This document shows, in pieces, positions 47,549 through 57,616 of a stretch of 64,000 nucleotides of DNA. Made by a program: the position numbers and the translations under genes. Origin of the DNA: Rhizobium laguerreae (GTDB taxonomy: Bacteria > Pseudomonadota > Alphaproteobacteria > Rhizobiales > Rhizobiaceae); contig NZ_MRDM01000008.1 in NCBI RefSeq assembly GCF_002008165.1, forward strand, positions 124,001-188,000. Reading direction: 5' to 3'. Each line of letters starts with the position of its first letter. The first letter of the stretch is position 1. The notes under the pieces are model-generated. The model was given only the letters and a program-made list of their open reading frames with translations, did not search any database and was not told where the DNA came from.

Positions 47549-48706
47549 ATGAGAGAGCAGTCCCTGGCAGGGCAGGCCGCATTCGCGCCTGCCAATACGG
47601 CAGATATTGCCGATGCGATGATCGTGTCCTCCGGCCTGAGAGTCGAGGTCGACCGGCGGCGTGGACGTGGGGCGGGACTGAACCCGACGGGTCGGTTCGA
47701 GCCATTGCAGCGGGAGACCGTCGACGATGGCTGGCAGACCTGGGAAGAGCTGCCGCCATTCAAGACGGAAGTGCAGGTCGAGAAGCCGCGCACGGCCATC
47801 ACCCGCAACGAATCGCCGGACCTTTCCTTCGACCGCTCGATCAATCCCTATCGCGGCTGCGAGCACGGATGCATCTATTGTTTCGCCCGGCCGACACACG
47901 CCTATATGGGGCTTTCCGCAGGGCTCGATTTCGAGACGAAGCTCTTTGCCAAGCCCGATGCGGTAAAACTGCTGGAGCGGGAGCTCGCCAAGCCGGGCTA
48001 CAAGGTGCGGGTGATCGCAATCGGCACCAATACCGATCCCTATCAGCCGATCGAGAAGGAATGGCGCATCATGCGCGGCATTCTGGAGGTGTTGAACAAG
48101 GCGAACCATCCGGTATCGATCGTCACCAAGTCGGCGATGATCCTGCGTGATCTCGACATTCTGCAGGAGATGGCAGCTAAGAACCTGGTGCGCGTCGGCA
48201 TCTCGGTGACCACGCTGGATCGCAAGCTTGCCCGGACGATGGAGCCGCGTGCCGCCACACCGCCGCGGCGGCTGGAGACGATCCGCACCCTTGCCGAAGC
48301 AGGCATCCAGACGGCAGTCATGGCCGCCCCGCTCATCCCGGCGCTGAACGACCACGAGCTGGAGCGCATCCTCGAATCGGCAAAGGCTGCGGGCGCTGCC
48401 GAGGCGAGTTATGTCATCCTCAGACTGCCGCTCGAGGTCAGCCCGCTGTTTCGAGACTGGCTGCTGCAGCATTATCCCGATCGCTACCGGCATGTGATGT
48501 CGCTGGTACGCTCGATGCGCGGCGGCAAGGATTACGATGCCGAATTCGGCAAGCGCATGAAGGGCGCCGGTCCCTATGCCTGGCAGATCGCCCGGCGCTT
48601 TGAAATGGCCGCCAGACGTTTCGAGCTGACGCGCCGCAGCGTGCCGTTGCGCGACGATCTGTTCGTACCGCCCGATGGCAGCGGCGTGCAGCTATCGCTG
48701 CTCTAA
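47549..48706 (+). CDS. PA0069-family radical SAM protein
   Basis: Protein of 385 residues. The iron-sulfur cluster motif is C104-x3-C108-x2-C111 (NPYRGCEHGCIYCFARPTHA), the CxxxCxxC of radical SAM enzymes. TNTDPYQPIEKEWR and the surrounding segments match the PA0069 family, which is related to spore photoproduct lyase but not proven to repair DNA. The ATG at 47549 follows CGGGAGA; the frame is open to 47462. A LexA box lies upstream, consistent with a damage-related role. RNase HII follows after a repeat-filled gap. Confidence 0.85.
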   Translation: MREQSLAGQAAFAPANTADIADAMIVSSGLRVEVDRRRGRGAGLNPTGRFEPLQRETVDDGWQTWEELPPFKTEVQVEKPRTAITRNESPDLSFDRSINPYRGCEHGCIYCFARPTHAYMGLSAGLDFETKLFAKPDAVKLLERELAKPGYKVRVIAIGTNTDPYQPIEKEWRIMRGILEVLNKANHPVSIVTKSAMILRDLDILQEMAAKNLVRVGISVTTLDRKLARTMEPRAATPPRRLETIRTLAEAGIQTAVMAAPLIPALNDHELERILESAKAAGAAEASYVILRLPLEVSPLFRDWLLQHYPDRYRHVMSLVRSMRGGKDYDAEFGKRMKGAGPYAWQIARRFEMAARRFELTRRSVPLRDDLFVPPDGSGVQLSLL

Positions 48707-48713
48707 CAATTTA

Positions 48714-48850
48714 TTTTTTACGCAATTCGGGCAAAATCGCTTCGCGCTTTGCCTGGGGAAAACCGCTTCACACTTTTTCTGGAATTTCCTCTAACCCTTA
48801 CGCAATTCCGGACGGAAAACCGCTTCGCACTTTTCCTGGAATTGCTTCTA
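48714..48850. repeat. Two tandem family A palindromes
   Basis: Unit 1 (48714-48793) and unit 2 (48799-48850) both carry the loop CCGCTTCRCACTTTT between arms based on GCAATTC. Unit 2 has arms GCAATTCC (48802-48809) and GGAATTGC (48838-48845). They fill half of the 304-nt gap before rnhB; the rest shows no gene. Confidence 0.75.
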
Positions 48851-49010
48851 GCTTGCGCATCGGCATCTCGATAAAACCGCCCTGTTTTCGAGCCCCGAGC
48901 GCAATTCCCGCGGATGGCCCTGACCGCCACCATCCGCCGGACCGGTCCCCGGCCGCCGCCCTGATCCGGGGACTTGCGGGCAATCGGGTTGGCGTGCGAG
49001 GTTCAGCCGC

Positions 49011-49700
49011 ATGAAACCTCGCACGCCACCCGATTCTCCCCTGCTTTTCGACACGGTTCCGCTCGTGCCGGATTTCCGACTGGAACTCAAAGCCCGCAAG
49101 GCCGGCCACTGGCCGGTCGCCGGCGCCGATGAGGCAGGCCGCGGGCCGCTGGCGGGACCCGTCGTGGCGGCCGCCGTCATTCTCGATCCGAAGCGCATCC
49201 CTGAGGGGCTGAACGATTCCAAGCAGCTTTCGGCGCAACGGCGCGAGGAACTGTTCGTGCAGATTCTGGCGACTGCGACCGTCTCCATCGCCTCCTCCAG
49301 TTCGACGCGCATCGACGAGACGGATATCCGCAAGGCAAGCCTCGACGCCATGCGCCGGGCCATCTGCAGCCTCGCCATTCCGGCCAGCTACGTGCTGACC
49401 GACGGGCTCGACGTGCCGCCCGGCCTCGACTGCCCCGGACAGGCTGTGGTCAAGGGCGATGCCCGCTCGGTCTCGATCGCCGCCGCCTCGATCGTCGCCA
49501 AGGTGACGCGCGACCGGATGATGGCGCGGGCACATCATGTGTTTCCGGATTACGGTTTTGCCGCGCATGTGGGCTACGGCACGGCGCAACACCGCGCCGG
49601 CATCGAAAGGCACGGCCCCTGTTCGCTGCACCGGATGAGCTTCAGGCCGCTGCGCAAGACCGAGGACGGACCCGAGACGGACGAGCTGCTTTCGGAATAA
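49011..49700 (+). CDS. rnhB: Ribonuclease HII
   Basis: Endoribonuclease of 229 residues cutting RNA in RNA-DNA hybrids and single ribonucleotides in DNA. The catalytic acids are in [20 protein letters not shown] (D, E), LTDGLD and [18 protein letters not shown]. The N-terminus is longer by ~30 residues than E. coli RnhB. The ATG at 49011 is used; the first homologous residue is further in. It lies between the radical SAM gene and the convergent atp operon. Confidence 0.93.
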   Translation: MKPRTPPDSPLLFDTVPLVPDFRLELKARKAGHWPVAGADEAGRGPLAGPVVAAAVILDPKRIPEGLNDSKQLSAQRREELFVQILATATVSIASSSSTRIDETDIRKASLDAMRRAICSLAIPASYVLTDGLDVPPGLDCPGQAVVKGDARSVSIAAASIVAKVTRDRMMARAHHVFPDYGFAAHVGYGTAQHRAGIERHGPCSLHRMSFRPLRKTEDGPETDELLSE

Positions 49701-49744
49701 GTCATTCAACAGAAAAGCCGGGCAAAAAAAGACTGCCAAAAGAA

Positions 49745-49767
49745 AAGGCCGGGACATGCCCGGCCTT
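49745..49767 (-). terminator. Rho-independent terminator of the atp F0 operon
   Basis: Perfect 9-bp arms AAGGCCGGG and CCCGGCCTT with a 5-nt loop. On the minus strand it is followed by TTCTTTTGG, the expected T-rich tract; it lies 26 nt after the atpF stop and just after rnhB, so it may serve both genes. Confidence 0.8.
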
Positions 49768-49792
49768 CCCTCTCAATCCTTTTCGAAGCTGC

Positions 49793-50284
49793 TCAGTTCA
49801 GCCGCGTCTTGACCTGGCCGACGGCATTGCCGAAGAGCTCGGACTGGATTTTGGTGTCGGCCCGCTTGGCAAGCACGGTTTCAGCGGCCGCGATTGCGAG
49901 ATCGACAGCAGCGGAACGCACCGCCTTCATCGCCTCAACCTCGGCCTGCTTGATCTTCTGCTCGGATAGCGCCGTGCGGTTGGCGACGAATTCTTCCGTC
50001 TTCTTCTTCGCTTCGGCGGTCAGCATTTCGGCTTCGCGCTCAGCGGCGGCAACGATGTGGGCCGCTTCGGCTTCTGCTTCCTTGCGCTTGCGCTGGTATT
50101 CGGCGAGCAGGTGTTGGGCCTCCTCGCGCAGACGCTTGGCTTCAGCCAACTCGTTGCGGATCTGGTCGGCGCGGTCGTCGAGCGACCGTGCCATCATGCC
50201 CGGAACCTTCAGGTAAACGACCAGCGCCAGGAACAGGACGAGGCCGACAAAGGCGAAGAAAGTCGCGTCAAAGGCAAATTCCAT
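49793..50284 (-). CDS. atpF: ATP synthase F0 subunit b
   Basis: Peripheral-stalk subunit of 163 residues. An N-terminal membrane helix (FVGLVLFLALVVYLKVPGMM) is followed by a long charged coiled coil (LDDRADQIRNELAEAKRLRE ... KKTEEFVANRTALSEQK) to the C-terminus. It is the last gene of the F0 operon and overlaps nothing; the b' gene ends 4 nt before it. Confidence 0.93.
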   Translation of the reverse strand: MEFAFDATFFAFVGLVLFLALVVYLKVPGMMARSLDDRADQIRNELAEAKRLREEAQHLLAEYQRKRKEAEAEAAHIVAAAEREAEMLTAEAKKKTEEFVANRTALSEQKIKQAEVEAMKAVRSAAVDLAIAAAETVLAKRADTKIQSELFGNAVGQVKTRLN

Positions 50285-50287
50285 CGA

Positions 50288-50911
50288 TCAAGCCTCCTTC
50301 TTGGCAGCCGCGACGGCGGCAGCGACATCGGCCTTGGCGACGGTACCGCCGATCAGCTGATCGACCACGGCAGCCGCCGTTTCCTCGGCAATGGTGCCGA
50401 CGTCGGCGAAGGCCTTGGCCTTGATCTCGCCGATACGGAGCTCGGCAGCCTTGATCTTTTCCGAAAGGCTCGCCTCGACAGCGCGGCGTTCCTCTTCGGC
50501 CTTGGCCTTGGCGGCGTCGCGTGCGGCGGAGCCGATCGCGTTGGATTTGGCGCGGGCGGCGGCCAGTTCACCTTCATAGGTCTGGACGGCGGCGTCGGCT
50601 TCGGCCTTCAGGCGGCCGGCCTCTTCCAGATCCTGGGAAATGCGCGTGTGACGCTGATCGAGGATGGCGCCGATGCGCGGCGCGATGACCTTTTGCATGA
50701 GCAAATAGAAGACGCCGAACGTGATCACCAGCCAAAGCAGCTGGGACGCGTAGGTCGTCGAATCGAAAGGCGGGAAAGGGCCGCGGGCGTGTTCGCCTTC
50801 GGCAACACCAGTCTCGGTATGGACCTCGCCTGCGGCCGGAGCGGCATGCGCATCCGTACCCGTCGCTGCCGCCGGTGCTTCCTCAGCGTAAGCCGGGGTC
50901 ACAAAAAACAT
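50288..50911 (-). CDS. atpF2: ATP synthase F0 subunit b'
   Basis: Second, diverged stalk subunit (b', also called atpG) of 207 residues. A short Ala-rich N-terminus precedes the membrane helix (~60-80, [16 protein letters not shown]), then a coiled coil ([20 protein letters not shown]). Having separate b and b' subunits is usual in alphaproteobacteria. The ATG at 50911 follows GGAGGTGAGC; a GTG two codons upstream is too close. Confidence 0.92.
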   Translation of the reverse strand: MFFVTPAYAEEAPAAATGTDAHAAPAAGEVHTETGVAEGEHARGPFPPFDSTTYASQLLWLVITFGVFYLLMQKVIAPRIGAILDQRHTRISQDLEEAGRLKAEADAAVQTYEGELAAARAKSNAIGSAARDAAKAKAEEERRAVEASLSEKIKAAELRIGEIKAKAFADVGTIAEETAAAVVDQLIGGTVAKADVAAAVAAAKKEA

Positions 50912-50941
50912 GCTCACCTCCAGGTGGACTGCAAATGCAAA

Positions 50942-50973
50942 GGATCACGGCTTGCGGTCGCAGGCCGTGATCC
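50942..50973 (-). promoter_or_regulatory. Hairpin in the atpE-b' intergenic region
   Basis: Perfect 10-bp arms GGATCACGGC and GCCGTGATCC with an inner TGC/GCA pairing, lying 16 nt after the atpE stop and 31 nt before the b' ribosome site. On the minus strand it is not followed by a T-run. Such hairpins after atpE are known to protect or partly terminate the mRNA so that subunit c is made in excess. Confidence 0.6.
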
Positions 50974-50988
50974 ATCTATTCGCCGATA

Positions 50989-51216
50989 TCAGACGGCGAA
51001 GAGGAGGAGGAGAGCGACGAGCAGCGAGAAGATGCCCAGAGCTTCCGTAACGGCGAAGCCGAATACCAGACGGCCGAACTGGCTGTCAGCGGCAGACGGA
51101 TTGCGCAGTGCGCCGGAGAGGTAGCTGCCGAAAATATTGCCGAGGCCGAGAGCCGTACCGGCCATACCAAAGCAAGCCAGGCCTGCACCGATGTACTTTG
51201 CTGCTTCCGCTTCCAT
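50989..51216 (-). CDS. atpE: ATP synthase F0 subunit c
   Basis: Proton-ring subunit of 75 residues with two membrane helices and a GLGNIFGSYL loop. The proton-carrying glutamate is in VTEALGIFSLLVALLLLF on helix 2. AAGGAGTTCAAC precedes the ATG; longer frames upstream run into the atpB intergenic region. It is followed by a hairpin likely tied to high expression. Confidence 0.95.
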   Translation of the reverse strand: MEAEAAKYIGAGLACFGMAGTALGLGNIFGSYLSGALRNPSAADSQFGRLVFGFAVTEALGIFSLLVALLLLFAV

Positions 51217-51283
51217 GTTGAACTCCTTTGAAATGGTTGTTGCGGCGAATGACTGACGCCCTTTGACGTCGATGTCGTTATCC

Positions 51284-52036
51284 TTAGTGCCCGCCCGGAT
51301 GGATTGCATCGTTGAGGTACATGCAAGTCAGCACCGCAAAGACGTAAGCCTGAAGGAAGGCGACGAGGAACTCGAGACCGGTCAGGGCGACGGTCATGAT
51401 GAGGGGAAGAACGGCGCCGCCGATACCCAGAGCACCCATGGTTCCGAGCGAGGCGACGAAGCCTGCGAACACTTTGAGCGTGATGTGACCGGCGAGCATG
51501 TTGGCGAAAAGACGAACCGAGAGCGAAATCGGTCGCGACAGGAAGGAGATGATTTCGATCGTGACGACCAGCGGCAGCAGAATGCCCGGCACGCCCGAAG
51601 GCACGAAGACATTCAGGAAGTGGAAGCCGTGCTTATAGAAACCGTAGACGAGAACCGTACCGATAACCAGAATCGCGAGCGCGAAGGTGACGATGATCTG
51701 GCTCGTCACCGTGAAGAAATACGGGAACATGCCAAGCAGGTTGGCCGTCAGGACGAACATGAAGAGCGAAAAGACTAGCGGGAAGAACTTCATTCCCTGC
51801 TTGCCGGCGCCTTCCTTCAGCATGTTGGCGATGAACTCATAGGACATTTCGGCGACCGACTGCGAACGGCCCGGCACGATGGCGCGGTTCGAGGTCGAGA
51901 AATAGAGGAAGCCTGCGGCAGCGGCAGCCGAAACGGCCATGAAGAGCGATGCATTGGTAAACGAAAAATCAACTCCGCCGATTTCGATCGGCACAATCTT
52001 CTGGATCAGGAACTGATGAGTCGGATCGTTAGACAC
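51284..52036 (-). CDS. atpB: ATP synthase F0 subunit a
   Basis: Membrane subunit a of 250 residues, five to six helices. The essential arginine is in [14 protein letters not shown], and the C-terminal half has [10 protein letters not shown] and [14 protein letters not shown]. The start is GTG at 52036 ([20 protein letters not shown]), with AGAGAGAAC upstream. It works with the c ring in proton translocation. In operon order it follows atpI. Confidence 0.95.
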   Translation of the reverse strand: MSNDPTHQFLIQKIVPIEIGGVDFSFTNASLFMAVSAAAAAGFLYFSTSNRAIVPGRSQSVAEMSYEFIANMLKEGAGKQGMKFFPLVFSLFMFVLTANLLGMFPYFFTVTSQIIVTFALAILVIGTVLVYGFYKHGFHFLNVFVPSGVPGILLPLVVTIEIISFLSRPISLSVRLFANMLAGHITLKVFAGFVASLGTMGALGIGGAVLPLIMTVALTGLEFLVAFLQAYVFAVLTCMYLNDAIHPGGH

Positions 52037-52098
52037 CGCTTGTTCTCTCTCTTTAGCCCGCAGGACGCGGGGTCATTGCACTGGACCGGAACCGGTCC

Positions 52099-52437
52099 TT
52101 ATTTCTTGTCGTCCTTGTCGTCCAGGGGATGGGCCACCACCCCCGCAGAACGCAGCACGTTCAGAACGCCGGCACAAAATCCGAGAAGCAGAAGAACAAT
52201 CAAACCCCAAGGCGCCGTGCCAACAAAACGGTCGAGGAGATAGCCAAGGAGAGCACCGACGACGATTGCGGAAATGAACTCGCTGGAAAGCTTCATCGCC
52301 TGGGCATAACCTTTGCGGCTTACCTCGGCGCGGGCTTCCCTAGCCTCGTCCTGTCCCGTCTCGACACGCTTGGTCGCGAGTTTCGCTCCCAATTGCGCAC
52401 GGCGCTTTTCAAGACTTTCCTCGCGGTCATCCGCCAT
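52099..52437 (-). CDS. atpI: ATP synthase subunit I
   Basis: Small membrane protein of 112 residues that heads the F0 operon. A charged coiled N-terminus (MADDREESLEKRRAQLGAKL) is followed by two membrane helices (ISAIVVGALLGYLLDRF and PWGLIVLLLLGFCAGVL). AtpI helps c-ring assembly. The F1 genes are not in this window, as usual in this class. Confidence 0.92.
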   Translation of the reverse strand: MADDREESLEKRRAQLGAKLATKRVETGQDEAREARAEVSRKGYAQAMKLSSEFISAIVVGALLGYLLDRFVGTAPWGLIVLLLLGFCAGVLNVLRSAGVVAHPLDDKDDKK

Positions 52438-52708
52438 GGATCTCTCCTCACCTGTCCGTCGCCCGCACTCCCGCTACCCCGGTCATTCGGACCCCGGACG
52501 CGAAGGTTGAGACCCTTCCGGCCCGTTCTGAAGTCGCGCGCAACATAGTTTTAGGGATTAGCATAGTCAAGGCGTAGACAGCTTCTGTCCAGCGAGAAAA
52601 TAATTCCATCAAATCAAAGAGATAAATCGACTCCGGGTCGATCGCGCAAATTCGACGGAAAGAATCCGCTTTTGCGGGCCGGAAATCGGCTTGCCCCAGC
52701 GATTTATC

Positions 52709-53905
52709 TCAGCTCCAGCCGCCGCCATAGGTGCGATAGAAGACGTGAAGACCGATGCGGCCGACCTTTTCCATGGTCCTTGCCCATTTTGGTCTGACAT
52801 AGACGGCATGGTAATGCGTCGCCGAACCCACCTGCGGCAGCCAGATCTTGCCTGATGTCACAGCCATCGCTACGTCGCGGGCGACTCGCCAGTGATATTC
52901 CGAGTTCACCCTGTCCTTGATGCTGTCGCAGGCGAAGGAAAACTGGCAGCGGTTGCGCCAATCCTCGTTCTGATAGACGACGCCGCAGATGGTCTTCGGA
53001 TAGGAAGGGTTGCGGACGCGGTTGAGGATGACCTGGGCGACGGCCGCCTGTCCCTTCACCGATTCTCCACGCGCCTCGAAATAGATGCCGGAGGCAAGGC
53101 ACTGCTGTTCTCGGGCGGAAAAGACGCTCGGCGCCAGCACGCTTGCGGCCCAGGCGTGATCGCGCGGGCCGATCTCCGGAACGAAGCGGCCGCTGTCCTG
53201 TTCGGTCAGGATGGAATCGAAGGGCGATTGGCGGGCATAGTCGGGTGTGGCCGGTGCATAGGCGGTGGCCAGAACATCGGCCTTGTTGCTGGTGACGAGG
53301 CCTGCGAGCATTGCCGGCACGCCATTATCGGTCACCGCAGGCTGCGTCTTATAGAAAGATGTGGCGATCTCGATTTCCTTGCCCTGGATCTTCGGCTTGA
53401 CGAAAGCCGACCGGTCCTTGAGATCGAAGCTCGGGGTGAAGAGCATCTTGGTGCGCTCGAGGATCGAGCCGGCGGAAAAATCCTTCGGCGGCTGCATCTT
53501 CTCCACGGCGACGACGCGGCCTTTCTTGCTGCCACGGTTGACGCGATCCTCGTCCGGCGTGTCCTCGTGGCCCCTATCCTTGGCAGTGCCCTTGTCCTTG
53601 GTATTGAAGGCGACCTTGCGGCCATCGGGCAGCACCATGCCGGCACCGGCGGAGATCGCACCGGTCACCATCGGCTCGGCGAAGGCGAGTTCGGCCTGGT
53701 GGATGGAGCCGGCTGGCGAATTGGTCAGCACCATGCGCCAGTTCTCCCCCTCATGATCGAGGCCGGCGAGCATGGCGGCGAGATCGGCATGAGATGCGGC
53801 GCTCGGGAAAATCAGCCAGCCGGCGAGACCGAAGATTACGGGCGACACCCAATTCTCGGGAATGAGACGCAGCTTGCTACGGGAAGGGCTCTTTCGACGC
53901 AACAC
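52709..53905 (-). CDS. SleB-like cell-wall hydrolase
   Basis: Protein of 398 residues. The N-terminus has a hydrophobic segment (SPVIFGLAGWLIFPSAASHA) acting as signal or anchor, then a long low-complexity middle. The C-terminal ~130 residues are the Hydrolase_2 (SleB) lytic domain: SGIYFEARGESVKGQAAVAQ (catalytic glutamate), VILNRVRNPSYPKTICGVVY, CQFSFACDS and ATHYHAVYVRPKWA. It probably cuts peptidoglycan. The start is a GTG at 53905 with CGGAGTCC upstream. Confidence 0.87.
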   Translation of the reverse strand: MLRRKSPSRSKLRLIPENWVSPVIFGLAGWLIFPSAASHADLAAMLAGLDHEGENWRMVLTNSPAGSIHQAELAFAEPMVTGAISAGAGMVLPDGRKVAFNTKDKGTAKDRGHEDTPDEDRVNRGSKKGRVVAVEKMQPPKDFSAGSILERTKMLFTPSFDLKDRSAFVKPKIQGKEIEIATSFYKTQPAVTDNGVPAMLAGLVTSNKADVLATAYAPATPDYARQSPFDSILTEQDSGRFVPEIGPRDHAWAASVLAPSVFSAREQQCLASGIYFEARGESVKGQAAVAQVILNRVRNPSYPKTICGVVYQNEDWRNRCQFSFACDSIKDRVNSEYHWRVARDVAMAVTSGKIWLPQVGSATHYHAVYVRPKWARTMEKVGRIGLHVFYRTYGGGWS

Positions 53906-54334
53906 GGACTCCGGGCATGGAACGCGGGAACATTCCGTTGAAAGTCTCGCATTAACCTTGATGTCCGGTTAACAGGCCGTGCCGAAATGTGACCGTGAGA
54001 AGTTTAGGATGTTCTAATGTGAGGGGTAATCTCGTGTGTTTGGGAACAGCAGTGCAGCACCTCCGGCCTCGATCTCAAGGGATGTCAATGATGAAGCAAC
54101 AGCAACTTGGTCCAATCTCTCTTGCTCCGGCTACGGAGAAAAGGGACCAAGGCGCCACGACCGTCCTCTTCTCCCCAGCGGGGAGAAGTGCCGGAGCGAT
54201 AGCGAGGCGATGAGGGGGTGAGCGGCAAAGCCGCGAATGCGCTGAGCGCAAGCGAAGGGCAATGAATGATGTACCGTGTGGCCCCTCATCCGACCCTGCG
54301 GGCCACCTTCTCCCCGCTGGGGAGAAGAGGGAGC
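53906..54334. repeat. Gap with RIME-like repeats (family B)
   Basis: About 430 nt between the cell-wall hydrolase and kup. From ~54166 to 54333 it holds a mosaic with inverted ends: CCTCTTCTCCCCAGCGGGGA at the left, CTTCTCCCCGCTGGGGAGAA at the right. Left of 54166 nothing recognisable is seen. No gene is supported. Confidence 0.7.
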
Positions 54335-56233
54335 TCAAATAATAACGTGCGAGCCCAGTTCAACCACACGGTTTGCCGGCAAGCGGAAGTAATCCGAGGG
54401 GTTGGCGGCGGCGTTGGCGAGAGCGATGTAAAGCCGGTCCTGCCAGTAGGGCATGCCCGACTTGGCGTCCGGCACCAGCTTGCGTCGACCGAGATAGAAG
54501 GAGGTCGACATGATGTCGAACTTCAGTCCGGTCTTGCGCAGTGTCGCCAAGGCCTGCGAGACGTTTTGCGATTCCATGAAGCCGAACAGCAGTTCGACGC
54601 GGGAGAAACGCTCGGAAATCTGCTCGACCCTGTAACGGTCATGGCTTGGAACGCGCGGTTTGTTGACCGTGCGGATCGTCAGGATGACGTTGCGGTCGTG
54701 AAGCACGTGGTTATGCTTGAGATTGTGCAGCAAGGCGGCGGGGGCGGATTCCGGATCGCTGGTCAGGAAGATCGCGGTGCCCGGAACCTGGGCCGGCGAA
54801 TGTTCGCTCTTGCGCTCGATCGAGCTGACGAAGGAGGCGAGCGGAATATCGGTATGGCGGGTCTTTTCCATCAGGATCGCGGTGCCGCGACGCCAGGTCC
54901 ACATAACGACGGTAAAGGCCGTAGCGATCAGAATCGGGATATAGCCGCCGTCGTGGATCTTCAAAAGGTTGGCGCCGAGGAAGATCAATTCGAGCACGAC
55001 CAGCGGCACGAGCGCGATCACCGCAACCGGCAGCGACCAGTTCCAGCGGGCGCGGACGAATTCGAAGGCCATGATCGAGGTGACGACCATGGCGCCGGTG
55101 ACGGAGATGCCGTAGGCGGTCGCCAGTGCGTCCGATGTCTTGAAACTCAGAACCAGGAAGATGACGCCGATGAACAGCACGGCATTGACCGAAGGCACGA
55201 AGATCTGCCCGGTATTGGTTTCCGAGGTGAAAAGGATTTCCATGCGCGGCAGGAAGCCGAGGTTGATGCCCTGGCGCACCATCGAGAAGGCGCCGGTGAT
55301 GACCGCCTGGCTGGCGATGATCGTCGCTGCGGTCGCCAGGATGACGACCGGCAGCAGCGCCCATTTCGGATACATCAGATAGAAGGGATCGGACATCGTC
55401 GCCGGATTGCCGAGAACGAGAGCGCCCTGCCCGAGATAGTTCAGCGTCAGCGCCGGGAAAACCAACAGGAACCAGGCCCACTGGATCGGGCGGCGGCCGA
55501 AATGGCCGAGATCGGCATAGAGCGCCTCAGCGCCCGTCACCGTCAGGAAGACGGCGCCGAGCACGACGACGCCGTAAAAGCCCTCATGCAGCAGGAAACT
55601 GACGGCGTAATAGGGATTGAATGCGGCTAGGATGCCGTAATCGTCGGAGATATGGGAAATGCCGGCGGCCGCCATGACGAGGAACCAGACGGCGGTGATC
55701 GGGCCGAAAAACCTCGCGACGGCGCCGGTGCCGCGCGACTGCACCACAAAGAGCAGCGCCAAGATCATCACCGAGATCGGCACTATGTAATCCGCGAGGC
55801 GGGGTGTGACGAGCTTCAGGCCCTCGACGGCCGACAACACGGATAGAGCCGGCGTGATCATCGCATCGCCGAGGAAGAGGGCCGCACCCATCAGGCCAAG
55901 CAACATCAGCATGGCGGTATGGCCGTTAGCGGTCTTCATCAGAAGGGCAAGCAGCGACAGCGTGCCGCCCTCGCCGTCGTTGTCGGCGCGCAGCAGGAAG
56001 AGCACATATTTAATGGTGACGATAATCGTCAGCGCCCAGATCATCAGCGAGATCAGGCTGATGACTTCGAAACGTGTGAGGCCGTCATGGGCCACCGGTT
56101 TCAGCGCTTCGCGAAAGGCGTAGAGCGGGCTGGTACCGATATCGCCGTAGACGACACCGACGGAACCCAGCCCGAGATAGAACAGCTTTTTCGGCGTCAT
56201 ATGGCGTTCGTTCGGATGGCTATCTTCGGACAT
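54335..56233 (-). CDS. kup: Potassium uptake protein Kup
   Basis: Low-affinity proton-coupled potassium importer of 632 residues with about twelve membrane helices. It opens with [19 protein letters not shown], the universal KUP signature, followed by [13 protein letters not shown], and has a hydrophilic C-terminal domain. The ATG at 56233 follows a spacing typical for this strand. kup and corA (18 nt apart) probably form a cation-transport pair. Confidence 0.93.
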   Translation of the reverse strand: MSEDSHPNERHMTPKKLFYLGLGSVGVVYGDIGTSPLYAFREALKPVAHDGLTRFEVISLISLMIWALTIIVTIKYVLFLLRADNDGEGGTLSLLALLMKTANGHTAMLMLLGLMGAALFLGDAMITPALSVLSAVEGLKLVTPRLADYIVPISVMILALLFVVQSRGTGAVARFFGPITAVWFLVMAAAGISHISDDYGILAAFNPYYAVSFLLHEGFYGVVVLGAVFLTVTGAEALYADLGHFGRRPIQWAWFLLVFPALTLNYLGQGALVLGNPATMSDPFYLMYPKWALLPVVILATAATIIASQAVITGAFSMVRQGINLGFLPRMEILFTSETNTGQIFVPSVNAVLFIGVIFLVLSFKTSDALATAYGISVTGAMVVTSIMAFEFVRARWNWSLPVAVIALVPLVVLELIFLGANLLKIHDGGYIPILIATAFTVVMWTWRRGTAILMEKTRHTDIPLASFVSSIERKSEHSPAQVPGTAIFLTSDPESAPAALLHNLKHNHVLHDRNVILTIRTVNKPRVPSHDRYRVEQISERFSRVELLFGFMESQNVSQALATLRKTGLKFDIMSTSFYLGRRKLVPDAKSGMPYWQDRLYIALANAAANPSDYFRLPANRVVELGSHVII

Positions 56234-56251
56234 GAAGGTTTAACAGGCTCC

Positions 56252-57250
56252 TCAGAGCCAGCCTTTCCAGCGGAAAAAGAAAAAGGGGATGACGGCGGAG
56301 ATCACCATCAGGGCCAGCGAATAGGGATAACCCGCGGCCCAGGTCAGCTCCGGCATGACCTGAAAGTTCATACCATAGACGGAAGCGACCAATGTCGGCG
56401 GCAAGAACACCACCGAGGCAATCGAGAAAATCTTGATGATCGAGTTCTGCTCGATGTTGATCAGCCCGAGCGAAGCATCGAGCAGGAAAGTGATGTTGGC
56501 GGCGACGAAGGAAGCATGCTCCGACAGCGACTGGATATCGCGCGAAACGGTGCGGCAGAGCTCCTTCGCCTCGCGGTCCTGCTGGATCGCCGGGATCGTG
56601 TGAAAGAACGTCAGCAGGCGGGCAAGCGAACCGAGACTGTCACGCACCTTGCTGATCATCCGGTGGTGGCCGGCAATATCGCGCAGCTTCTCCTCAAGAT
56701 AGTTCGAGGGCTTGCGCACCTTCTTTGCCCGGTCGCCGAAGACATGCGTCGACAAGATGTCGATGCGCGAGACGGAGATCTCGAGGATCTCGGCGGTGCG
56801 GTCGACGATCGTCTCCAAGAGCTTGGCGAGAAGGGCAGCGCCGCTGCGCCAGTTTTCCGGCAAACGGTGGAGGGCGGCGATAAACAGTGCAAAGGACTTG
56901 GGATGGGCGTAGCGAATGGTGACCAGGCGGTTTCCAGCCAGGATGAAGGCGACATCGGTCAGCGTCGGCACGTCGGTGTCAGCCTTCCAGAGCAGCGAGG
57001 CGGTCATGAAAACGGCGTCGTTTTCGACATAGAGACGGGCGGAAGGCTCTATATCTTTGAGGTCGTCGCGGGTCGGGACCTCTATGCCGAGAATCTTCTC
57101 GACATAGAGTTCCTCATCGCGGGTCGGCTCGACCATGTCGATCCAGACGACATCCTCGGGAAAGGACGCGGCATGCGACAGATCGCGAATCTCGACCGAC
57201 CTGCAATTGGAACAGTAAGCGGTAATCACCGGTCGTCTCTCCGCCTGCAT
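56252..57250 (-). CDS. corA: CorA-family magnesium transporter
   Basis: Protein of 332 residues with a large cytosolic N-terminal domain and two C-terminal membrane helices; the ion-selectivity motif is YGMNF (~ residue 293) followed by ELTWAAGYPYSLALMVI. This is the true CorA type, distinct in sequence from the ZntB-like protein at 4582-5577. It ends 18 nt before the kup start region on the same strand and is likely co-transcribed. Confidence 0.88.
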   Translation of the reverse strand: MQAERRPVITAYCSNCRSVEIRDLSHAASFPEDVVWIDMVEPTRDEELYVEKILGIEVPTRDDLKDIEPSARLYVENDAVFMTASLLWKADTDVPTLTDVAFILAGNRLVTIRYAHPKSFALFIAALHRLPENWRSGAALLAKLLETIVDRTAEILEISVSRIDILSTHVFGDRAKKVRKPSNYLEEKLRDIAGHHRMISKVRDSLGSLARLLTFFHTIPAIQQDREAKELCRTVSRDIQSLSEHASFVAANITFLLDASLGLINIEQNSIIKIFSIASVVFLPPTLVASVYGMNFQVMPELTWAAGYPYSLALMVISAVIPFFFFRWKGWL

Positions 57251-57616
57251 CCAACCTTAAAGGCCGGCATGCGCGTTGTGCTCAACCGCATCGCAGTTCC
57301 CAATCCTTCGATCGACAAGATAACTCCGAACTTGCAGGCGGGCCGGCCTCTTCGAAACGAAGACCGCCGTCACTGAGCATCTGCAGCAAAACGCCATCAT
57401 GGCGCCGCGGCATATGAAGCAAAGCCGTGAAATAATCAAGACATCTTCCGTGAAGCGCGGCTTTTCACCACGTTTCCCCCATAATTTGGGGTATCCGCTG
57501 CGGTGATTCGGGCCTGTTAGCGCCTGGCAGCGTACGTGATTCATACGGCGGGCTTAGCCCTTTGTTCCAATCATGCCGTTATCCCGGAACCGCTTCACAC
57601 TTCCGGGCGGCATGCA
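57251..57616. other. Gap with partial repeats
   Basis: About 365 nt between corA and the Mrp gene. It holds a short relative of the 28-bp inverted repeat (CCCCCATAATTTGGGGTATC, ~57477-57496) and, at 57572-57614, a family A palindrome. No gene is seen. Confidence 0.6.
57572..57614. repeat. Family A palindrome abutting the Mrp gene stop
   Basis: Outer arms CATGCCG and CGGCATG, inner arms CCCGGAA and TTCCGGG, loop CCGCTTCACAC. It sits at the end of the Mrp gene so that the stop reads TAATGCATG, exactly as at 6419-6465. Confidence 0.75.
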
